Assembly (NCBI GenBank): GCA_949130485.1
Contig: OX422190.1
Coordinates: forward strand, 8,214,167 to 8,278,166
DNA from: Agelas oroides
Taxonomy: Eukaryota > Porifera > Demospongiae > Agelasida > Agelasidae
DNA length: 64,000 bases
Direction of reading: 5' to 3'
Part shown: piece after piece, positions 9,344 through 20,300 of the stretch
Position numbering within the stretch: the stretch's first letter is position 1
How the letters are laid out: every line of letters begins with the position of its first letter
Translations under genes and position numbers: made by a program
The notes under the pieces: generated by a model
Seen by the model: only the letters and a program-made list of their open reading frames with translations
The model's database searches: none
What the model was told of the DNA's origin: nothing

Positions 9344-11147
9344 TCCTATGTTTTTCTTAGCTGAGATTGAGGACTGTGAGCACTCAATTGCCATGCTATG
9401 AGGAAATCAGTGTAGGATCTTTAAATTTGCTTCACTGAATGTCTGCTCCTATGTTTTCTGCATTTCCAGTGTGTGTTCTTCTGAAGGAGTTGGTATGTGC
9501 CAAATCTGGCAGAGATTTGCAGTGATAGAGAATGAGTGCTGTGAACTCCGAGACATTGTGGAGCTGATGATGCACTCTAGACCTTGTAAAAGGTCCTCCA
9601 TTGTCTGCTGGTAAATAGCAAGTAAATAGCAGGTGTGTGTACTGGAAAAATGGAGAAATGTGCATCCACATTGACTGAGTGATGTGAATATATTTTGGCA
9701 ACAGTACCTTTGATGATTGCTTGATGCCCATCAAAACAAGGCCGTTTTTCTGGAATTGCCAGGAAACTGACGACTTTGTTATCTTCTTTGAACTGCTGCA
9801 AATGCTCATGTGCACGCTATGCAATGATGTATTCCCTTTCTAATTGGCTACTTCCAAATGATAGAGAAATATAAACTACATGAAGAGTGTTAATCGCAAG
9901 CCCCTAAAATCTTAACCCATGTATCTACACACACACATAGGCTCTGTCTACTTCAGGGACTGTGAACTAAACCCAATATCCCCATCTTTCTTATTGTTTT
10001 GGGCTGTTTACTGTTTACCTACATGGGTGTGAAGATCATTGCTTGTTGCTGTGTTTTTCTAACTGGAGAAAGCAGTGTGTCGGAGCTCTTCAAGTTATTT
10101 CTTAAAGTGGTCAGTATAATCTTTCATTTTGTAAATGTGGCTATTGGTGTATCACTTTGTCATCAAGGATTTTAATGATTGAAAGGAGTACAGGTAGCTA
10201 TGATGACTTTAATTTAATTTTACTTTAACTCTGTTGTCTTTGTTTATACCATCCTGCAGCCGGCCTAGGAACCTGTTTTTATTGTGTAGAATGTGTCTTC
10301 CAGACAAGTGATGTGTAGTACCTTGTAGTAATGCTTTGACCGGTATATGCTGAATCCGTGCAGGTGAACAGTTACGTATGCTCAATAAAACATTTAGCAT
10401 GTAGCTAGCCACTGCATACAAGTGCAGTCAGGATAGTACCAGGCAGTCCCTTCATGGTTGGTCTGCCAAGGAGTCATTCAGCATGTAGCTAATGCATGTG
10501 CTGTGCTGGGTTCTCCAGATTGTTTTGAAATGGAAAATCTATGACTATAGTTTAGACGCACAACACAAGTGAAGGGCCCATAGTTAGTAATGTAGGTCCA
10601 AGCTAGACACGTACTGTGGAAGAAAGCCTCCACATAAAGCTGTAGTTACAGACCCTAGCAATCTTACAAAATAAGAGTGTCACTCAATACTGATTGATGC
10701 AAGTGAAGTTAGCAACCAATTAACAAGACCTAGCTAAGTTGTCCGCTCAGGGTGACAGTATTACTAAGATGGGGCACCAGGAAGAGCACCCAGCCAGAGA
10801 TCAGAGTAGCAGCCACACTGCCTCCTCACCTCTGTCACACGAAGACTGTAGATAGAGTATAGCAGATATCCTCATTAGAGTGCTTACAACGGAGGTGATG
10901 AAGGGTATGTGTACATCGACTGTGTTTTGATAATATAATATGGTATACTGGTGTGCCTTTTTTACATGATGGAGAACATCTTGCTATGACTTTTTAGACT
11001 GCAGTTCGTCTTGCTATACATGGATTAACGCTAATTACTACATGTGCTCACCGTTCCAGCGTTTTGTAGTTGGCGCCAAAAGCGCGGTTGCGTGTGAGTG
11101 GTCGAAAACTTCACGTTCAAGCCACGCCCTTAGGCCCTACAAGCAAG
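9344..11147. other. Intergenic, no convincing gene
   Basis: About 1.8 kb between the CARD copy 3 upstream region and the phosphotransferase start. Overlapping minus-strand frames at 9432-9824 contain short stretches that look protein-like (KVVSFLAIPEKRPCFDGHQA) but in two frames, as in a decayed coding fragment; I cannot identify it. The rest is ordinary AT-rich sequence. Confidence 0.4.
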
Positions 11148-14100
11148 ATGAATTGTGGACTGAAACCCGAACACCTGAATAACGAGTTCTTTGCGAGTGT
11201 ATTGGGAGTGCGAGGAAAGCTCGTGACTTGGAGCAAATGGACAGTAAGTACTCTGAGTGGATTAGATGTCAACTTTTTCCTCGGGGCAATTGTGTAGCCG
11301 GGGGTGATCGCTGATTTGCTTCACCATGGATACGAGACAAATACCGTCTCATGTTTATGGCTTCACTTACCAGCTGAGTGGACCGGGAATGGTACGGTGA
11401 ATATCCCAAACCTATTAAACGTGAATATCCTGGGCCACACTCACTCTACTCCCTGTGTGAGAGTCTGGCCTGTGAGACTACATTCCTGCCATCTGAGTCA
11501 ACCAGACTTTGAGTGCCATTGTCAAGGTTAAGGAGTGCACAGCCGGTCACAATTGTACATGAGATTTCAACAGAGAGTAAATGAGATTTGAGCTTAAAAT
11601 CCTTGCTAGGTTTACCAAGATATCAAATTTCAAGATGCTAAGATTCAGTCATGCAACATTTTATACTAGTTGTGGCCCCTTTGGCTACTGTAAATGACAA
11701 ACATTTGGACTGAATGTTTCAGTCATCATCAGAGTGCCCTAGAAACATTCAGTCGGAATGGCAGCAAAAGTCACAAAAAAAAAACTCTGTTGTCATGGCC
11801 TGCGTATATGTGTCAGAGTCTCATTCCAGATCCTCAGTACACATCTGCATTGTGAAAGTATGTGTACCTTTCTCCCGCCTCCTCCGAAAAGGAGGACAAT
11901 AGTTCTTGCCCTTCCATTGGCTTTGCATACGAGCCTATACCAGCAGTTATGGAATCTGGCTAGCGATGCGACTGATATAACACATGGTTATCAGACTTGG
12001 CCGCTGGTATATAGAATCTTTTTTCCGAGGACAGGTGCTTGAATGGATGTAATATTTCATTTTCTGAATCCCAGGTAGAAGACTATTTGGAATTTCAAGT
12101 ACCGTAAAGTCTGGTTATTAGGCGCACCTTGCTATTATGCGCATATTATTTATTAGGCGCATGCTTCCTTCCTGGCACACGGCATCATTTATTAAGCGCA
12201 TGTGCATTAAATACAGTACACGATGGCAGCGAGAGAGAGAGAGAGCGAAAAACCATGGCATCAAGAGTACGCAGCAGACTGGATGGTCAATCAAAGAAGA
12301 ACTACACAGGTATTTCCCGCTTCTAGATAACACAAAGTTCGCAAGCCACACCATACACGATGACCGCAAATTACGCTCTCTTTGAGCAAAGTGGAGTCCT
12401 CTGATTTTATGCCGATACTCACCAAGTGAGCGCGTGAAACAATATACAGCACAGCGTTAGAACATTGCTTAATACCTGTTGGGCGTGGCATCCCTTATTT
12501 AGCACATATCCTCTATTAGGCGCATGCTTGCTTACCACTACACTCATAAGCGCATTAACCAGAGTCGAGGGTATGTTGAATATCAAACTTTAGCCCACTT
12601 ATCCTACAGTTCTTGTGTCTGCTTGATCTCTTTGTGCACGCAACAAGAGCGCAACATTTGTTAAGTGTCCGAGTATGAGAGGAGGAAAAGTGTGACCAGC
12701 GTACATGTACAAGGCTAGGCTAGTGGTAGTTACATGTATTATTAAAGTTTTGGGCCTTGCTTCTCTTTGTGTGCAGTTAAAGACAGGAACAGGCATCCTA
12801 TCTGAGCTGGCAAACGACAGGACGGGCAGGATGGTAGGTCTCCTTGGGTTCACCATCAACTACACTAGCAAAGATGGTGAGTATAATAGTCTCACACCAG
12901 GCTGCCCAACGATTGTCCAGCATTGCTGACAGCTGCTGATCCAACACAGTGTCTGGTGCCTCTTGGATACACATGTACATTGTGCTTGCGAATGGTACAC
13001 TGCCTCTCAGATACCCTAGTGCAATTTGTGCTCTCTCACACACACGCACGCATGCACGCATGCATGCACACGCACACACACACACATACACACACATACA
13101 CACACACACACCACACACACACATACACACTGTACATGTACAGGCTCTTCTGCGGAACTGAACGTTGTGCTGAAGTCAAAACCAACAGATATGGAGACCA
13201 GCAACAATATCAACCACATTGCACAGAGCTTCACAGCACTGGCCGAGACCTATGACAGATATAAGGAGGAGACTGGGTTTAGGTACGTGGACTTGGCTAT
13301 GGTTTCATTTTTTTTACATAAGTATCAGACTACTGCTGTTCTAACCTAAAATTTCTGGTGACTGTTATTCTGCACAGGCTAGCTCCATCCCCTGCTTTCC
13401 TTCCTTTTCACCCTTCTCCCCCTTCTCCCCCTCCATCCCTTCTTCCCGTTCTCACCCTCCCTCCCTTCTCCCCCTCCCTCCCTTCTCCCCCTTCTCCCCC
13501 TCCCTCCCTTCTACCCCCTTCACCCTCCCTCTTCTCCATCTTCCCCTTCACCCTCCCTCTTCTCCGTCTCCCCCTTCACCCTCCCTCTTCTCCATCTCCC
13601 CCCTCACCCTCCCTCTTCTCCATCTCCCCCTTCACCCTCCCTCCTTTCCTCCCTCCCTCAATCACAGGTACTGTCATATTCGAGAGGTCGAGATAGCAAG
13701 GTTGGACAATCCTTTTATTCGATCAGTAATGCCTGAGACCTACCACACCATATGTGAACCAACCAGGGTAAACCTAATCCCTGCTACGTACACACATGCA
13801 TGCTGGTAGTAGTAATTATTGGTTTGCAGTGTTCATGAGAGACTACTACTTCTTCCTCCTTCTCCTCCCCCCCCCCCCACTCTCCCCTCCTTTTTTAATC
13901 CTCCCTTACTCCCCCTTCCCTCCCTTCCTCTCCCTCCCTCTTCCCTCCCTTCCTCTCTCTCCCTCTTCCTCCCTCCCGCCCCTCTCCCCCTCCCTCTCTC
14001 CCTCTCCCTCCCCTCCCCCCTTACTCCCCCTTCCCTCCCTTCCTCTCCCTCCCTCTTCCCTCCCTTCCTCTCTCTCCCTCTTCCTCCCTCCTGCCCCTCT

Positions 14101-17100
14101 CCCCCTCCCTCTCTCCCTCTCCCTCCCCCCCCCCCCTTACTCCCCCTTCCCTCCCTTCCTCTCCCTCCCTCTTCCCTCCCTTCCTCTCTCTCCCTCTTCC
14201 TCCCTCCCGCCCCTCTCCCCCTCCCTCTCTCCCTCCCCTCCCCCCTTACTCCCCCTTCCCTCCCTTCCTCTCCCTCCCTCTTCCCTCCCTTCCTCTCTCT
14301 CCCTCTTCCTCCCTCCTGCCCCTCTCCCCCTCCCTCTCTCCCTCTCCCTCCCCCCCCTCCCACCAGGATATATATGCTATTGTGATGGAGTATATCACCA
14401 CTGAACATTTCTCCCTCCTCAATACGGTGGATGACATATCTGTGTGGACACTCACAGACGTGAAGGTGTGTATATTTATAATGGTGATCAAGTTTACAGA
14501 TACTGTAAAGTTTCTAATATAGGCACCCCTCAATAATTTCAGTGCTGGAAGGCACTTTTTATTAGAACAAAAAAAATTCCACAATGGTCAAAGGGCGCTT
14601 TATAATTGGAGTGGCACCTGGCACATGTATTAGAACAGAAAAGGACCACACGTGTGAAGTTGCTGACAGGAGTTGTCTATGGCAGGCTCTGAAGATGAGT
14701 GAAGCTGTTGTTAGCTACCATGTCTACAAAGACGTACTGGTGCTTCAAGAATCAGTTGGCATTGACAAAAGTTGACAACTAACACTTCAACTATCACATT
14801 TATGTTTTAATGTAGACATCTACCGTAGATCGGGAAATTTTTACAAATATTTTCGTCAGTGCGCGGGAGCGACAAAAATTAAACGCGTGAAAATAAAATA
14901 TACGTATACACGCTACATTGCAGAACCGGCGAGCGACAAAAATTTAAGACGCGAATTATTTTTACCGTGAAAATTTCCCGATCTACGGTAAATTAGGAAA
15001 TTTTTGTTGGTGTGACAAAAATGAAGTGTACCTAAAATTAACTGCATGTATGTGTACATGCTACATTTGTACATTGCGGACACAACAAAGTATTTTCTTT
15101 GCTTCATTCTCAGCTACTGCCAGCTGCTCAGTCACATAATGGCTGTTCAGTCACATGCTGTACATTATGTCTGTTCAGTCACATGCTGTACATTATGGCT
15201 GTTCAGTCACATGCTGTACATTATGTCTGTTCAGTCACATACTGTACATTATGGCTGCTCAGTCACATACTGTACATTATGTCTGTTCAGTCACATACTG
15301 TACATTATGGCTGCTCAGTCACATAATGGCTGTTCTGTCACATGCTGTACATTATGGCTGTTCAGTCACATGCTGTACATTATGTCTGTTCAGTCACATG
15401 CTGTACATTATGGCTGTTCAGTCACATGCTGTACATTATGTCTGTTCAGTCACATGCTGTACATTATGGCTGTTCAGTCACATGCTGTACATTATGTCTG
15501 TTCAGTCACATACTGTACATTATGGCTGCTCAGTCACATACTGTACATTATGTCTGTTCAGTCACATACTGTACATTATGGCTGCTCAGTCACATAATGG
15601 CTGTTCTGTCACATGCTGTACATTATGGCTGTTCAGTCACATGCTGTACATTATGTCTGTTCAGTCACATACTGTACATTATGGCTGCTCAGTCACATAA
15701 TGGCTGTTCTGTCACATGCTGTACATTATGTCTGTTCAGTCACGTATAGTCTCGTGACCAGCCGGAAAAACCTACGGAAAATCCGTCTGGTAACGTTGGG
15801 CTCGATTCTGGGGCTTTTCTACTTACGACGGAGTTATTTGAACGTGCCAATCAAATTGTAGTATGTCCAATTATTCGGGCGGCCCACTGGCGCCCTAGCG
15901 CTTGTGCGGATGCTAATTGGTGATAATTGAAGCCATGTAGAGGTGAGAACTTCCATGTATGGTCAGAGCCGGCTGTGTTCAAACCCTGCTGACGTGTGCA
16001 AAAGCCCAAGAAAGGCGCGCAATGTTACCAGACGGATTTTCCGTAGGTTACATCCGGCTGGGCACGAGACTAAGTCACATACTGTACATTATGGCTGTTC
16101 AGTCACATAATGGCTGCTCAGTCACATGCTGTACATTATGGCTGTTCAGTCACATACTGTACATTATGGCTGTTCAGTCACATACTGTACATTATGTCTG
16201 TTCAGTCACATGCTGTACACATTATGTCTGTTCAGTCACATGCTGTACATTATGTCTGTTCAGTCACATAATGGCTGTTCAGTCACATAATGGCTGCTCA
16301 GTCACATGCTATACTAGTCTATCAAGCCAGTGCTTTTCTGGAGGGTGAGAGATGGTCTGGCTTGATAGACTAATGCATGGCTAGTATTTCATAATGTGAA
16401 GATTTTTTTGCAAGCAAATTTTTCAATCTATGTCATTTAGGCCAGAATGTGTTGTTACATGAACTTGTCTAGGCTGTTGTGAAGAAAGGCTTAAGAACTC
16501 CATTGTTTAGACATGAGATTCTTTCATATGAAAGTACATCACCATAGCAACTTACACAATGTTTATTCATTCTTAGCCACATTTTACTGTGTCTGGCCTT
16601 ACCTATATATAGCATTGTTCCCAGGCCTTCCCACCATTCAGTTTTTGATTGAGGGGGGGGGGGAGGATTCCTAGGTAGACAGAGTGGGGGAGGGGTCCCC
16701 TATCGAAAGAACAAGCTTGAGGCCTTATCTTGTAATTTCTGCCTTCAAGCACTTCAAACGTTTGAGACACGAAAAATGTACCCCTCCTGGTTCAATATGA
16801 AGACCTCGTGCACGAAATGCGTTCTTTGATCGGGGATCCCTCCCCTCCTCTGTCTACCTAGGTAGACACTGACGTCATTCAGGTGATAAAATGGACCAGG
16901 CCTTCCCACTCCATTTTTGCATACTGCAAAAACTTGATGGTGGGAAGGCCTGGGAATGAGGCTAATCTATATAATGGCTGTGCTTGAAAAACCAATGAAC
17001 CTCTCATTGTCAAACACAGGCCTAGAGCAGGACATGTTTTGGCCAATACCAGGCCTTAGCAGCTTCGCTGGGGTGACTGGGAGATGGGGAGGCAGTCAGA

Positions 17101-17327
17101 TTGCTGGGCTTTAACCGATATGATGGGGTATGTATCTTATCCTGTCACAGGTTGTGTTGAGGGACCTGGCAAATATCCATGCACAGTACCTCGGCAAGAC
17201 AGAGTGGCTGTCTTCACGACCCTGGCTGGAGACAAAGGAAGGTGGGAGGATTGTTCGCATGGAGCCACTCTGGCAGGCCATGCTGGACCATGCCAAGACT
17301 GAGTTTCCAGAAATGTGGACAGAAGAG

Positions 17328-17380
<53 letters not shown>

Positions 17381-20300
17381 TTTGTGTTTGCGTGTGCATT
17401 TGTGGGTTTTGTGTGTACATTTGTGTGTGTGTGTGAGAAAATCTCCCTCCTTCTCTCCCTCTCTTCATAACCAGTCACAGTGCCTAATACACTATACCAC
17501 CTGTGTGTAGAGTGTATGTTTGTGATGTGTAATTGTCTTCCTCTTTCCCTCCCTCCCTGCCTTACTCCCTGTCTCCCTGCCTCCTACCCACTCTCCCTCC
17601 CTTCCTCTTTCCCTCCCTCCCTCCTTCCTTTCCCTTCCCTTCCCCCTCCCTCACATACCGTCACAGAGCCAGGGTTGTCAATCAAGCAATCACCATCCTC
17701 CCCAAGATGTGGCAGATTTTAGACTCCTCTCCAAAAACCATGACACACAACGACTGCAGCCCTCGTAACATCTGTTTGAGAAGCCCCAGGCCTACCTCGG
17801 CCATTGACGTACTCCAGACTGGTGAACCATTGTCGACCCCTGCCATCCATAGCACCCCCTCACCCGCTACCACGGTATGTACATGCCCATCATGTAGTCC
17901 CCTTTCTGGTCTCATCTCTCTAAACCCCACCTTCTCACAATGAAACAGTCTGGCTCACAAAGTTTGATTTTGTTGGTGTCTGGGAAGGAACTACAGCGGA
18001 CACCCACGATATAACGGACAATTCTGAAAGTCCCGACTGTCCTTCCATTCCCTGAATAGCGGACACCCCGCTACTCCGTATAACGGACAGTTTTTGCGGT
18101 CCCAATTGTACACAAACAATACTCAACGACCCCGATTTAGCGGACACTCATTGAACTTTTCAGCAAAATTGTCACTGCAACTTGACATTAGATTAGCGTT
18201 GTTACTCATAATACTAGCCTCTGGTTAGCCTTCCCTGCCAGCGTACAGCAAAGGAAAGCTCTGAAAATGCAGCCACGTTGTGCTCAACAGCTCGATTACA
18301 CATACCAAGCCTACCGGAAATATACCGGAAGCCCCTGAGTTAGGGACACCCCGCTATAAGAGACAAAAATATTGGTTCCCAATGGTGTCCATTATAGAGG
18401 GGTTCCACTGTAGACACATACTCAATCCCACCCTCATACAAGAAAGAGACGCTCTTAATGCACCAAGCACAAATTTTGGGCTAGCATGTGCTCCGTACAT
18501 AGGTCTGATCATTGTAAGTTGTAACCAAGCAACATTAAAATGTTTTCGACTTATATGCTAAAGAACCATTACCCAAGTAGAGATACATATACCTTATTAC
18601 ATGAGTTAGCATGCAATATCGCGAGTTATTGCACGAGTGGGCATGGTATTTTCACAAGCCGAAGGTGAGTGAAAATGCAGCCCACGAGTGCAATAACCGC
18701 AATATGCACGCTAACCAGTGTATTTTTTATCCATTACCACAACAGCGTCGTGTCTCTTCTCACACAAAGTACCGAGTAACTTGCCGTTCGAACGCACCGG
18801 TTCTAATTAAAGCACATTGTGGTTGCTAGGATACCACATAGCCCCGGGCCGTGGAATAACACCCGTACAATATTGTGTGATATTGCACGGCACGGGAATA
18901 GGAAAGACTGTTGTAGAAATATCAACTGCATAATAAAAAAACGTTACTGTTGTGATGGAAGTGTGGTCAAGGCACCAGTCAGGATTCCTCATGGTGCTTG
19001 CACAGCCATGCTGATTGACTCCTGTGTAATAAATAATGATCTCGCAATATTACATTCTTCGGTCCCAGACCCAAAACCAACCCCAGCGTGGAAGTGATAT
19101 ACGTGCCAGATGAGGTCTGAGGACGAGACTAATTCTAGGAATGAGCCCAAGAGATTTGACTTGGTGTACCAGATCATTTCCTGGCTGTAAGTAGGTCTGG
19201 ACATGAGACTACTGTGTTCCCAGGCCACTCCCAAATTTATGCTCACACCCTTGTGGAGAAATTGGATAACATTTGAGAATGGCCAGGGAACAAGGCTCTT
19301 GAGCATGCTATGTTCGTGTTATTGTCCGCGTAGACATTCATCATGCATTACTACTAACCTTAATCCTGGGCCTTCCCCACTTACAGTATACAACTTACAT
19401 GTATATTAACAATATCAAAGTACATCATGAGTCCTTTCCATTCTCAAGTGTTTGGGAAAGGCCTGTAAACAAGACTAATTCATTCCATGTACTGTCAATT
19501 GCAGTTGTGTTAAAATTTTCACGAATTCATAATGTGTTCTGCTTGCAAGGTAACTCACTGTGACAATATGAATGGTCGTATAATGGTAGCTCATGGTGGT
19601 TCATTTGTCTTCACCGGAAATCAGGCTAGGCGGCTTATGTACATGTGCCATAGATGTGTTACTTTGCATGCAGTACACAGCATCACGGATGTACAGAAAT
19701 TTCGAACACAACTGTAATCTAGTATTCTGGGGAATAAGGGCTGGATACAGTGAAAATAAACCAAACCCAAACCGAAAGTATACACTGGAATTCAACAATT
19801 CATTGGGCCTGAAAAGACTTACATTTGTACATGGAGTGTTTTGTTTATTCACCAAAAGTGCACTTTCACTTTCACACTGGCCAGGACTGCTTTTTGCTGC
19901 TTGTACACTTGTTATTCTTGCATGAGCTTCAAGAGGAGTTGGGGGAGGCAGGGAGGTTAAAGGTTGGGGGGGGGGGTTGGGATAAAGGGAAGTGTTTTGG
20001 GGATGGGATACACGGGTGGGGTTGCTGAATTTTTATTGAGCATAGGTTTTACCACACATAACATGTAATGTGTGGGAAATGTCACTAAATTGTGTTCTCA
20101 GTAAATTGTGTTCTACCTTAGAGGGGGGGGATGAAGAGTAAACGGTTGATGTATGGTAGCCAGGGATTTATTGTCACTTTACCATCCAAGTCAAGTCTGA
20201 GGACAACGCCTGTGAATAACAGTTGGTTTGTGTGTATATTAGACTTCTTTATAAGTACTATGAAGCCACCAGTAGTATATTGGATACATACTTGCTAGCC

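Noticed and set aside
9432-9824. 130-codon minus-strand ORF as a gene
   Set aside because: Protein-like words occur in two overlapping frames and no family is recognised; at best a decayed fragment.
13796-14408. Long Pro/Ser/Leu-rich and Gly/Arg/Glu-rich ORFs
   Set aside because: They read through a C/T-only tandem repeat inside intron 4; composition, not selection, keeps them open.
15046-15861. ORFs of up to 183 codons with repeated SHAVHYGCSVTCCTL-like units
   Set aside because: A 28-bp unit repeats in frame every 84 bp in all three frames, giving open but meaningless reading.
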